DNA from: Microvenator marinus
GTDB lineage: Bacteria > Myxococcota_A > Bradymonadia > Bradymonadales > Bradymonadaceae
Assembly (NCBI RefSeq): GCF_007993755.1
Contig: NZ_CP042467.1
Location: forward strand, 2,504,001 to 2,568,000
DNA length: 64,000 nucleotides
Direction: 5' to 3'
The notes beneath the pieces are model-generated. The model was not told the origin of the DNA. It did not search any database and worked only from the letters and a program-made list of their open reading frames with translations. Below, in pieces: positions 18,677-27,027 of the stretch. A program made the translations under genes and the position numbers. Numbering within the stretch: the stretch's first letter is position 1; every line of letters begins with the position of its first letter.

Positions 18677-19050
18677 CCGATCGAAAGAAGTTCGACGTCA
18701 AAAACCAGCATTCCTGCTGGAACACCAGGTGCGCCCTTGTACGCAAGGTCCTGTGGGATCCAGAGGCGACGACGCTCGCCCTCGACCATCAACTGAAGCC
18801 CCTCGGTCCACCCGGCGATCACGCGATTGAGTGGGAAGGAAGCAGGCTTTCCACGCTTGTACGAGGCGTCAAAGAGCTTTCCGTCTGTGGTCCATCCGGC
18901 ATAGTGCACGGTGACCGTTGACGTCGCCTTAGGGTGCTCTGAGCCGTGCCCTGCGGTCAGGACTTTGGTCGCGAGGCCAGATGCCGTGGTCTCTGCGTCT
19001 GCGGGTGGGGCGGCGACATCAGATGGTGTTGCTGTAGGATCGTTAGACAT
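18673..19050 (-). CDS. FKBP-type peptidyl-prolyl cis-trans isomerase
   Basis: 125 residues with one FKBP domain: VTVHYAGWTTDGKLFDASYK, then FPLNRVIAGWTEGLQLMVEG, and AGMLVFDVELLSI at the end. These form the proline-isomerase active site of the family, including the conserved Y, FD, VI and W positions. The first ~25 residues are Ala/Pro/Thr-rich and not a signal peptide, so the enzyme is probably cytoplasmic, although a poorly cleaved export signal cannot be excluded. It catalyses prolyl bond rotation during folding. It is followed, 10 bases away, by the upstream end of the spermidine-synthase-like gene on the same strand. Confidence 0.92.
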   Translation of the reverse strand: MSNDPTATPSDVAAPPADAETTASGLATKVLTAGHGSEHPKATSTVTVHYAGWTTDGKLFDASYKRGKPASFPLNRVIAGWTEGLQLMVEGERRRLWIPQDLAYKGAPGVPAGMLVFDVELLSIG

Positions 19051-19060
19051 GACGTACTCC

Positions 19061-21592
19061 TTAAGGTTGTGATTTTTCGGCCTGCCACTGCAGGAACGCG
19101 TTGTCTGGTCTTAACTCAAGTGCCTCGTTTGCCAAAGCCCCCTTCTTCACCGCATCCTTCTCCACGAAGACTCGGTGGCTGAGCATCACGGCCTGCCGGG
19201 CGGCTTCCAAAGCAGCGGGATCAGATGGCGGAGCCGTCAAATACTTGCTCACGTCTTCCCGAATCCCCAGAAGATCGTCGGGCTGGAGGGCTCGTAGCTC
19301 AAAGCTTCGGTGGTACTCAATGGTGGGATTGTTATCGGTGACGCTCGGCACGTCTTCCACCCAGGCACGCAGTGCGTCATCGGCGGCGATGAAGGTGCCG
19401 AGAAGGTCTTCGGGTTCTTCCAGTCCAATAGCCTTGAGATTTTCATAAACGCCCGGCTCCTTCATTCGAAGCGCCAGCGCCGCCTCATCGATTTTCAATG
19501 GGTGCTTCGAGGCAATCGCAACCCCCTCCATCCGATTTGTCGCCCACAAAGACACGTGGTCGAAGTTTGCAAACATCGCTTTGATGAGAATTTTAGAGAG
19601 GTCGCCCCGCGCCATGGTCATCGGTACCCATTGAGCGATTACACTCTGATCGTCCATGCGCTCTTTCGCGATTTGATAAAACTCCTCCGAATAGAGATTG
19701 ACCACGCCGGCATCCATCGGTGGGGGTGGCTCAAAGGTCAACACATCGAACGTTTGCTGGGTCGAAAGCAGATAATGGCGACCATCTGCAGCAATTTTCC
19801 GCACCGCAGAATTTGTGTGGAAACTCTCGTTCACCGGCACAAAATGGGGCGCAAACTCAAAGACCTCCTTAGAGAGGTCCACGGCGTGAATTTCGCTCAA
19901 ACTCTGATAGGTCGTAAGTGCCCCCACCGTCGTCCCCGTGCCGATGCAAATCACGACTGCGTTCTTAGGCTCCGGATGCAGAAGCACAGGAAGGTGCGCC
20001 AACGCGCCCATGTAGCGCCTCCCGATCATCGAGTTGTTGGCATAGCTCGTGCCGTTGGCGAGGAGCTGAACAAAAGGCTCCGGGCCATCCATGTCGTAGC
20101 CGAGGACCACAAAGGTGGCGTCCTTTGACTCCCTGAGTTCGAGCACCTCAGCGTGATTGAAGGCTGTGAGTTGCGCGTTGATATAGCCAGGCCCAAGGGT
20201 GGCTACCACTGCGATACTGGCTAAGAGCGCTACCGCGAGCTCGCGCTTCATGACCGCGTCTTTAAGGCGCGCGCCCCAAATCACAAGTGCGGCGAGACCA
20301 AGGTTTAGCGCCACCATAGACACCAGCGCCCAAAAACTTCCGATGGTTGGAAGGAGTAAAAAACCAGCTCCGAGCGAACCCAAAACGCCACCAAGCGTGT
20401 TCCACGAATAGAGCCTTCCAAGCCCACTTCCCACAACCCCAACACGATGGATCGTCAGCTCGCTCGCCAGAGGAAACGCGATGCCAATGAGGGTAGTGGG
20501 TAGCCCAAACACTGCCAGACTGACGAGATTCACCGACAAAATATCAGCGAGGTGGAGCTCTAGGCTCTGTGGCAATAGCGCAAGAGACGCATTCACGCTC
20601 AACGCCTTGATCGTGTTGAGTTTGCCCATCATCGCAAGACTTAGAAGCGCACTTGCACCAATCAGGATCTGGACGCGCGCGAAACTCGAGAGCAGGGCAT
20701 CCTTCTTATGAGCGAGAAATCGAGCACAAATGAAGGATCCTAAGACGAGGCCCAGAAGGTAGACGGCGAGCATGCTCGAGAAAGCGTAGACTGACCGGGC
20801 CGACACCAGGCTGAGCATCCGAAACCAGATGACCTCGTAGGCGATCGCGACAAAACCACTCAGGCCGAAAATCCCTACCAACATGCCTCGGGTGCGGGCA
20901 TCGAGCGTGTTCTGGGCGTCTTCTTCGGCCTCACCTGTTCCGACTTCTGCCTGGGGTGCGCGGCTCAAAAGGAAGGCCAGGGCTGAAATCCCGAGATAAA
21001 GCGCGCTTGCGAGAAGTCCGCTTCCCATGACTCCGAGCCACTCGATGAGCACGAAACCCACCGCCAGCGCACCGGTTGCCGCACCCAGAGTATTGATGCC
21101 GTAAAGCACCCCGATTTTGGCGGCGAGCTCATCGCGTGCGGCTACCACAAATCGAGCGAGGAACGGCAAGGTCGCCCCCATACCCATAGTCGGAAGAAGG
21201 AGCGTTCCAAAGCCGATCAAAACCGTCATGGGCAGTTTGAGCGCCGAATCCGCAGCGAGGAGTCCGAGAAGAGGCCCCACCCATGCTGCCCAATTGCTCA
21301 GGAGCACCGTAATTCCGAGCGCCAGAACGCTGATGAATGCTTCCACACCCGCATACGCACGAAGCGGGTTTGTAGTTCGGTCCGCGAAACTTCCTCCAAG
21401 CCTCGCCCCAAGCGAGAGCCCTAGAAAAAAGCTCGCGATGGTCACTGAGACCGCGCCCGTAGAGCTACCGAGCACAAACTGAAGGTATTTGAACCAGACG
21501 ACCTGCAGCGTCAGGGAGGCGACCCCTGAGCTAAAGAACATCAGATAGATCAGCGTGCCCCTCGTTTGTACAATTCCCTTAGGACTCGGCAT
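19061..21592 (-). CDS. Membrane protein fused to spermidine-synthase-like domain
   Basis: 843 residues. About 14 hydrophobic helices fill the first ~480 residues (start LIYLMFFSSGVASLTLQVVW, typical of the fused MFS/spermidine synthase-like family). A Rossmann methyltransferase-like domain then has the glycine loop VICIGTGTTVGALT and the acidic AVDLSKEV strand. Classical spermidine synthases transfer aminopropyl groups to putrescine. In this fused family the activity and substrate are not established, and the usual catalytic aspartate context is replaced by VLTFEPPPPMDAG. Probably inner-membrane. The ATG at 21592 lies 30 bases from the divergent peroxidase start. Confidence 0.85.
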   Translation of the reverse strand: MPSPKGIVQTRGTLIYLMFFSSGVASLTLQVVWFKYLQFVLGSSTGAVSVTIASFFLGLSLGARLGGSFADRTTNPLRAYAGVEAFISVLALGITVLLSNWAAWVGPLLGLLAADSALKLPMTVLIGFGTLLLPTMGMGATLPFLARFVVAARDELAAKIGVLYGINTLGAATGALAVGFVLIEWLGVMGSGLLASALYLGISALAFLLSRAPQAEVGTGEAEEDAQNTLDARTRGMLVGIFGLSGFVAIAYEVIWFRMLSLVSARSVYAFSSMLAVYLLGLVLGSFICARFLAHKKDALLSSFARVQILIGASALLSLAMMGKLNTIKALSVNASLALLPQSLELHLADILSVNLVSLAVFGLPTTLIGIAFPLASELTIHRVGVVGSGLGRLYSWNTLGGVLGSLGAGFLLLPTIGSFWALVSMVALNLGLAALVIWGARLKDAVMKRELAVALLASIAVVATLGPGYINAQLTAFNHAEVLELRESKDATFVVLGYDMDGPEPFVQLLANGTSYANNSMIGRRYMGALAHLPVLLHPEPKNAVVICIGTGTTVGALTTYQSLSEIHAVDLSKEVFEFAPHFVPVNESFHTNSAVRKIAADGRHYLLSTQQTFDVLTFEPPPPMDAGVVNLYSEEFYQIAKERMDDQSVIAQWVPMTMARGDLSKILIKAMFANFDHVSLWATNRMEGVAIASKHPLKIDEAALALRMKEPGVYENLKAIGLEEPEDLLGTFIAADDALRAWVEDVPSVTDNNPTIEYHRSFELRALQPDDLLGIREDVSKYLTAPPSDPAALEAARQAVMLSHRVFVEKDAVKKGALANEALELRPDNAFLQWQAEKSQP

Positions 21593-21622
21593 AAATCTTC
21601 AAGTCTGATAGTTCTTTTGGCT

Positions 21623-22750
21623 ATGAACCGATGGTTGATGATTCTAGCGCTACTCTCTTTGTCCTGTACAGACGACACGACCTCCGAGGTTGAAAAGTCG
21701 GGTACATTTGATTGGGACGAGGTCCTTCCCGGGCATTTTCCGAAGCCAAAGATCCCTGCGGACAACCCCATGACGTATGAAAAAGTAGAGCTAGGCAGGC
21801 ACCTTTTTTACGACACGCGTCTTTCTGGAAACCAGACGCAGAGTTGTGCGAGTTGCCACGTCCAAGAAAACGCATTTTCGGACCCAAGGGCCCGCGCTGT
21901 GGGTAGCACAGGTGAGGTCCATCCTCGCGGCTCCATGAGCCTCGCCAATGTGGTCTATGCGTCAGTGCTGACGTGGGGAAACCCGCTCATGGTTGAACTC
22001 GAAGACCAGATGCTCGTACCCCTTTTTGGAGAAGACCCTGTTGAATTGGGGCTTGGTGCTCAAGAAGAAGTCTTAGGGAGGCTCTCCGAAGATCCTATCT
22101 ATGAGGACCTCTTCGAACGCGCATTTCCGGGGGAAGGCATCACTCTGGTCACCATGACCAAGGCCATCGGCTCTTTCCAACGGTCTTTGATTTCGGCGGG
22201 TGCTCCCTATGACCGCTATCAAGCGGGCGAATCAGATGCCCTCTCAGAGTCCGAAAAACGCGGAATGGACCTCTTCTTCTCGGAGCGTCTTGAGTGCTTC
22301 CACTGTCACGGTGGGTTCTCGCTAGCGGACGCTGTGACGCATGAGGGATTGGTCTTTGACGAGCCGAGTTTCCACAACAACGGCCTCTACAACGTAGACG
22401 GCTTCGGAGCGTACCCACCTGAAAATGGTGGCGTGTTTGAAATCACGGGAATCCTCGAGGATTCCGGGCGTTTCAAGGCCCCTACCCTGCGCAATATCGC
22501 GGTAACGGCTCCCTATATGCACGATGGAAGTCTCGAGACTTTGGACGACGTGATCGACCATTATGCGCGTGGTGGCACGCTCACGGAAGATGGCCCCAAT
22601 GCTGGGGACGGCGCGCAAAACCGATTTAAGAGTGAGTTTGTCAACGGTTTCGAATTGAGCGAGTCCGAACGTGAAGATCTGCTGAACTTCCTTCGCGCCC
22701 TAACCGACGAAGAGTTCCTCAATAACCCTGCCCATTCCGACCCCTGGTAG
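21623..22750 (+). CDS. Di-haem cytochrome c peroxidase/MauG-family lipoprotein
   Basis: 375 residues. The signal is MNRWLMILALLSLSC, a lipobox that anchors it to a membrane. Two haem c motifs are present: CASCH (C75-H79) and CFHCH (C225-H229). RNIAVTAPYMHDGS, typical of bacterial cytochrome c peroxidases, lies near residue 300. The family reduces hydrogen peroxide with electrons from cytochromes or, in MauG-like members, oxidises protein residues. The ATG at 21623 is chosen over an upstream non-ATG start because it begins the lipoprotein signal. The 3' end overlaps the convergent temptin-like gene by 32 bases. Confidence 0.93.
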   Translation: MNRWLMILALLSLSCTDDTTSEVEKSGTFDWDEVLPGHFPKPKIPADNPMTYEKVELGRHLFYDTRLSGNQTQSCASCHVQENAFSDPRARAVGSTGEVHPRGSMSLANVVYASVLTWGNPLMVELEDQMLVPLFGEDPVELGLGAQEEVLGRLSEDPIYEDLFERAFPGEGITLVTMTKAIGSFQRSLISAGAPYDRYQAGESDALSESEKRGMDLFFSERLECFHCHGGFSLADAVTHEGLVFDEPSFHNNGLYNVDGFGAYPPENGGVFEITGILEDSGRFKAPTLRNIAVTAPYMHDGSLETLDDVIDHYARGGTLTEDGPNAGDGAQNRFKSEFVNGFELSESEREDLLNFLRALTDEEFLNNPAHSDPW

Positions 22751-23747
22751 CCCTTAGGTTGCGGGTAAACACGAAGACTAGCAGCCACCACAAAGAAGCA
22801 TGTCGGCCAGTTTGAGTGCATCCAGAGCCTGATTCACTCTCAGGCTCTTCAGGAGCCTCGGGCGAGCCCATATCTTCCCCAACCTCAACGTCTATGTCCG
22901 GCGAGTCGTAATCTCTCTCGATGCAGCGCTCTACGTTCCACTTGCAATCCGCGGTGCAGAGCAGATCGCCACCCAAAAAGTTCAGACGGGCGCAATCTAC
23001 CTCTCCAAAAAGGTCACCATCACACTGCTCACCCCGCGAAAGAACGCCATCACCACACACCGCCGGAGCCTCGTCGCCACATTCGGTGGTTTCGATTCTG
23101 CACCTATCGGAACACGTCAGTTCACCGCTTCGGAAATTGTAGTCAGCACACGTCCTCTCACCAAAATTGGAGCCATCGCACTCCTCTTTCTCCGGATTGA
23201 TGATGCCGTCGCCACAGGTGCCGCAGTACCACGTGTCCCATTTACAGTCCTTGCACTCCACCTCACCCGAACCCAGGCCAAGTTCGCCACACTGGATCAG
23301 CTCATTCCCTTCACAAATTTCCTCGCCCTCCAGAACGCCATCCCCACAGATCCCCACATTTGGAATCCCGGGATTCGAAATGGGTCCCACCGGATTGGGT
23401 TGACCTCGGCGCCACTGGCCGTTCGGGTCGTTGAGCTCCAACCCGTTGGAGTAGCCATCTGAGTCAGAATCCAACATCCAGATGTTCTGCCATTGCACTA
23501 CGCCGGCATCCATATTCTGCAAAACGTCTTGCCCAAACGGTGTCAAATGTTCTGGCTCTAGACTCTGCAAGCCGTGGCAGGAATCACACGAAAACGCGCC
23601 TCCATTGGGGATGTGTCCCTGACGGTTGGACCTCGCCTCCACTAGGCTTGGTGCGGCAGATAAAAAAACTGCTACAGCGAAACTTGACGCAAAAAACTTC
23701 GTGCTAAGGGTTTTTCTTGGTGGCCGAAACGGCCACACCACAAACAT
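22719..23747 (-). CDS. Temptin-like, cysteine-rich secreted protein with CxxCH and MYXO-CTERM-like tail
   Basis: 342 residues if started at the ATG at 23747 (no strong ribosome site; start uncertain). A signal peptide (KFFASSFAVAVFLSAAPSLVEA) leads to a ~75-residue domain: HIPNGGAFSCDSCHG, LTPFGQDVL, W...W and LDSDSDGYSNGLELNDPNG. That order of IPNG, NPFG-like, and DSDxDGxxNGxELxDP matches the temptin fold known from molluscs. The CDSCHG replaces the usual cysteine context and could bind haem c. Three disulfide repeats with CGDG...GE(E/Q)C follow. An acidic linker leads to SGSGC, a hydrophobic helix and basic residues, like MYXO-CTERM. It is convergent with the di-haem peroxidase and divergent from Hsp20. 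Confidence 0.75.
   Translation of the reverse strand: MFVVWPFRPPRKTLSTKFFASSFAVAVFLSAAPSLVEARSNRQGHIPNGGAFSCDSCHGLQSLEPEHLTPFGQDVLQNMDAGVVQWQNIWMLDSDSDGYSNGLELNDPNGQWRRGQPNPVGPISNPGIPNVGICGDGVLEGEEICEGNELIQCGELGLGSGEVECKDCKWDTWYCGTCGDGIINPEKEECDGSNFGERTCADYNFRSGELTCSDRCRIETTECGDEAPAVCGDGVLSRGEQCDGDLFGEVDCARLNFLGGDLLCTADCKWNVERCIERDYDSPDIDVEVGEDMGSPEAPEEPESESGSGCTQTGRHASLWWLLVFVFTRNLRATRGRNGQGY
23720..23736 (+). promoter_or_regulatory. Hairpin upstream of the Hsp20 gene
   Basis: GTGGCCG and CGGCCAC form a perfect 7-base stem with an AAA loop. It ends 27 bases before the Hsp20 ATG and 15 bases before its ribosome site. It could be part of a leader or an operator. The same bases are also inside or next to the start of the divergent temptin-like gene. 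Confidence 0.35.
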
Positions 23748-23763
23748 CACAAAGGAGGAAATT

Positions 23764-24318
23764 ATGAGTGATCTGAGCAAATGGAATCCGTTCAAATTCA
23801 ACCGTCATTCTGACAAAGCAAAAACCGCCGATCAAGCGGTGGCCAAGCGACAAGAATCGTGGGACCAGTTCTCAGCGTTTGACCGAGACATGCAGCATAT
23901 CATGCGCTCGTTCTTCGGCAATGACGAGTGGTTCGCACCCATGGCTCGGAGTGCCAGAAACCAGAGCTGGTTCGGCAATTTTAGCCCCAGCGCCTTCAGG
24001 CCGAGTGTCGACGTAACCGACAACGGGACACATCTTGTTGTGAGCGCTGAACTTCCGGGACTCGCGAAGGAAAACGTCGAGCTCCATGTTCACGAAAACA
24101 CCTTGCACCTCAAAGGTCAAAAGGTTCTCCACAACGAAAATGAAGAACACGGGTGCTATCGGACCGAACGATTCTTCGGGTCTTTCCAACGCACTATTCC
24201 ATTACCTCAAGATGTAGATGCGAACGGAGCAGAAGCAAAATTTGAGGATGGCGTACTCACTGTCAAGTTGCCAAAACTGCCGGAACAAAAGTCGGAACCG
24301 AAGAAAATTGAGTTCTGA
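23764..24318 (+). CDS. Hsp20/alpha-crystallin small heat-shock protein
   Basis: 184 residues. The alpha-crystallin domain runs from about residue 75 to 170: FRPSVDVTDNGTHLVVSAEL, PGLAKENVELHVHENTLHLKG, ending with FEDGVLTVKLPKLP. The N-terminal arm is longer than usual and aromatic-rich (WNPFKF, WDQFSAFDRDMQ). It is an ATP-independent holdase that keeps damaged proteins soluble. The ATG at 23764 is set by the excellent ribosome site AAGGAGG at 23752-23758; the frame extends back to 23626 but that part is antisense to the neighbour. No CIRCE element was seen. Confidence 0.95.
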   Translation: MSDLSKWNPFKFNRHSDKAKTADQAVAKRQESWDQFSAFDRDMQHIMRSFFGNDEWFAPMARSARNQSWFGNFSPSAFRPSVDVTDNGTHLVVSAELPGLAKENVELHVHENTLHLKGQKVLHNENEEHGCYRTERFFGSFQRTIPLPQDVDANGAEAKFEDGVLTVKLPKLPEQKSEPKKIEF

Positions 24319-24334
24319 GCACTAATCGGCGGGG

Positions 24335-25660
24335 CTAAACCGCGGATTGGGTTTGAGCGTAAAGGGCCGGGCGGCCTAAGAGGAAGCCCTGCCCAAGCTC
24401 CATTCCAAGCGTCAAACACATGTCGTGGTCGGCCTGATTTTCAATGCCTTCAGCAATGAGCTTGGCTTCGCATTTCCCGGCGAGTTCTAAGAGATAGGTG
24501 CCGAGAGCCTGTTTGCGAGCACTCGTGGCGATGCCACGAGTCAACGAGATGTCCATCTTGATATAGTCGGGCTCTACATCGGCCAAGAGCTGTAGGTTTG
24601 ATGCGCCCGTGCCCACATCGTCCACCGCAAACCGGAAGCCCTGACTTCGGAGTTTTCTCAAGTTGGGTAAGATACGGCGCAATTGTTCGAGCGTGATGTT
24701 CTCCGTAATCTCGAATACCAATTGCTCCGGTCTTAAACCGTCATCTATCCACTGCTCCAACATGCCTTCGAGCTCACGCATCGGGTCAAAGAACGTGGAG
24801 GGAAGCGTGTTGATAAAGAGTTGGACGTCCGTCTCAAGTTCGGGACGACGCCGAATCGAGAGATGCCTGCACGTTTGGTCTAGCTCGCCGTCGAGCTCGG
24901 CCTTAGCAGCTGCCACGAAGAGGTGCACACCAAGTCTGTCGGCATCTACGGGTTCGGCGCGCGAAAGCGCCTCGTACCCAACTACGGCACCCGTTCGCAT
25001 ATGCACAATCGGCTGATAGAGCGTGGTGATCTTTCGCTGAGCGATCATACTCCCCACAACCCTATGCCGTTGGCGCTGTACCTCTTTCTGCGCAAGTTGC
25101 GCATCGTGGCGCGCCTGACGTGTGGCGCGGTAGATCTCGCGTCTCGGGTCCACAGAATCGTTGCGGATGATGAGCGCGCTGCCAATAGCCATTTGCTCGA
25201 GGGCCTGATGATACCACCACTCAGCGGTCAAGAAGTGGGAGAAAATGAGGCGCTTGAGCTTGGTACAAATCGTCTCGAAATCAACCGCTGGCCCCAAAGA
25301 CTCATCGGGTGAACGGGTTAGGAATATCAGGATAGAGTCGCCGTGGTCAGCATCAAGACAGACCACATCATTCATCCTCAGGACGCTGCCTCTTGATTCT
25401 TCGATGGCCGCAGAAACACGGTTCATGAAGGCACGGAACGATGCCGCACCATAATGCCGCTCCCAGATATCGAGATTAGAACCATCCAGGACGATGAGGC
25501 CCGCACAGGTGCGCTCCAGCACGCGTTCCGCAAGATCTTCCATGTGGTGGTGAAGGGGCTCAAGTGCCACAACATGAAGCCGCGCATCTTCATCGCGAAC
25601 AGCTTCCGAAAGCTCCTCCAATTCGGCTCGATCTGCACTCTCGAACGGGTCGTCCAGCAT
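24335..25660 (-). CDS. EAL-domain cyclic-di-GMP phosphodiesterase with degenerate GGDEF-like region
   Basis: 441 residues from the ATG at 25660. The C-terminal EAL domain (about 205-435) has YEAL (E230), FEITEN, DDVGTGASNL (D347-D348), YIKMD, AEGIEN and GQGFLLGRP. These keep the metal-binding and catalytic residues, so it should hydrolyse c-di-GMP. The N-terminal half (about 30-170) resembles a GGDEF domain in which the signature is lost (the equivalent loop reads DHGDSI), so it would sense or regulate rather than synthesise. No transmembrane segment is present. An alternative non-ATG start at 25738 adds a stretch that looks untranslated. It ends 16 bases from the convergent Hsp20 stop. Confidence 0.9.
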   Translation of the reverse strand: MLDDPFESADRAELEELSEAVRDEDARLHVVALEPLHHHMEDLAERVLERTCAGLIVLDGSNLDIWERHYGAASFRAFMNRVSAAIEESRGSVLRMNDVVCLDADHGDSILIFLTRSPDESLGPAVDFETICTKLKRLIFSHFLTAEWWYHQALEQMAIGSALIIRNDSVDPRREIYRATRQARHDAQLAQKEVQRQRHRVVGSMIAQRKITTLYQPIVHMRTGAVVGYEALSRAEPVDADRLGVHLFVAAAKAELDGELDQTCRHLSIRRRPELETDVQLFINTLPSTFFDPMRELEGMLEQWIDDGLRPEQLVFEITENITLEQLRRILPNLRKLRSQGFRFAVDDVGTGASNLQLLADVEPDYIKMDISLTRGIATSARKQALGTYLLELAGKCEAKLIAEGIENQADHDMCLTLGMELGQGFLLGRPALYAQTQSAV

Positions 25661-25750
25661 ACGGCTCCGGGGCGCCCAAAGGGGATTCACCTTAGTGATT
25701 AGGCCTGAAATACTACGCGTCCGGAGCCAGAGTGTCAATTTTCCAACGCC

Positions 25751-27025
25751 TCAGCCCGGAGGTATTCTGTATTCGACTAGTGCGTCTTTGGTTACCCCAT
25801 CCGCACACGAGATTTCTCGCACTACCACGCCCTTTCGCCAGACCACATATTCGGTCACCGGACATGAGGCGTGTCGCCAAATCGCAAATGACTGAGGAAA
25901 AACGCCGGCAGGAACATCGATCTGTCCAAACGCTTCTACCTTCACGGCTCCCTGAGCCCAGGTATCGGCGCCGAATGGGAATTTGAACACGGGAGTCGCG
26001 GACGAAAAGTGGCGCAACAACCACGTAGTGTCCTCGATATTTCTGCGGCAGATGGAATCACACTCGAAAACCCTAAGAGGCGTCAAAACCCAGAACCGCT
26101 CCTGGATGGTTGGCTCCGGCGTCTCCACGGTCTGCCTCAAGTGAACGAGGTGCACGCCAGAGAGGTGATCCACCGTCACCACCTCTTCGATGACATTCAG
26201 GTCAGGCAGCCCTTCTTTGGTGCGCCGATACCGCCAGAATGTCCCGACTTTCAACGGCAGCGGGTACTCGCTGCTACTCAGAAGCTCCGGACGAAGGTGC
26301 AGACCCGTCTCAAAGATGGCGCGCATCAGAAGATCCGACTCAGGTGCCGATGCCAGACGGTGAATCGGCCCGCCCTCGGTTTGAACCACCAAAAGCTTCG
26401 GGATCCGAACATCCACCAGAGCATCACGGGGCTTAAACTTAAGCTTCAGAAGCACATTCCAATACTGCGCCACGTCCTCCGGAGCCTTCGCTACCTTTCC
26501 ATCCACACTTCTCGGGTCCCCAACGACGATGGAATCAAACTCGAAAACCTCGGACCACCCGTTCGGACGCGCGTCCGTGGGCGATAGCGGCGTAAAGCTC
26601 TGCCAAAAGCCTTCCGATTGCGCGATCAAATCATCCACGTAGGTCTTTGCCCGCTCCACGGGCATATGCACCATCGCGTTATACTCTTCGGGCTGGATGA
26701 AGAGCTCTTCCCATAGCGCGCGGTCTCGCGCCAACACGGCGTCTGTCAGCACGCGGCCGAGGTCGTCGGGGGTCCCAAGATCTGGCGGTTCTTCAACCGC
26801 GGCCTGCATCTGACCCCATTTGCCTGATGCCCCACCACTCTCGAGCTCCCTCAAGAGCCGTGATTCGCGGACGGCCGCCACTTCCGGGGAAACGTCAGGA
26901 TTCTCGGTATAGAGAAGAGGACGAAGCGGAGGTTCTGCCTCGACGCTGACCTCGCATCCACCGAGAACGAGAACCCCCAAGAAAAAAAGAAAGCGGCTTG
27001 CGCCGCTCTGCAAAGAGGAAATCAT
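25751..27025 (-). CDS. Lipoprotein of unknown function
   Basis: 424 residues. The signal is FLFFLGVLVLGGC with cleavage before the cysteine. The rest is a soluble alpha/beta protein. Its N-terminal half is helical (LTDAVLARDRALWEELF), and a C-terminal beta-rich half contains paired strands such as VGTFWRYRRTKEGL and VEAFGQIDVPAGVFPQSFAI. The latter resembles beta structures seen in secreted proteins of unknown function in Myxococcota. No enzyme motif was seen. It starts 2 bases after the stop of the upstream lipoprotein gene, so the two form an operon and may make a complex. Confidence 0.7.
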   Translation of the reverse strand: MISSLQSGASRFLFFLGVLVLGGCEVSVEAEPPLRPLLYTENPDVSPEVAAVRESRLLRELESGGASGKWGQMQAAVEEPPDLGTPDDLGRVLTDAVLARDRALWEELFIQPEEYNAMVHMPVERAKTYVDDLIAQSEGFWQSFTPLSPTDARPNGWSEVFEFDSIVVGDPRSVDGKVAKAPEDVAQYWNVLLKLKFKPRDALVDVRIPKLLVVQTEGGPIHRLASAPESDLLMRAIFETGLHLRPELLSSSEYPLPLKVGTFWRYRRTKEGLPDLNVIEEVVTVDHLSGVHLVHLRQTVETPEPTIQERFWVLTPLRVFECDSICRRNIEDTTWLLRHFSSATPVFKFPFGADTWAQGAVKVEAFGQIDVPAGVFPQSFAIWRHASCPVTEYVVWRKGVVVREISCADGVTKDALVEYRIPPG

Positions 27026-27027
27026 GA

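Noticed and set aside
23626-23763. N-terminal extension of Hsp20 in the same frame
   Set aside because: The ATG at 23764 has a near-perfect ribosome site and the upstream part is antisense to the divergent gene's signal peptide.
24321-24350. Terminator between hsp20 and the EAL gene
   Set aside because: A weak stem (AATCGGCGG with CCGCGGATT, one mismatch) is present but lacks a T-tract on either strand.
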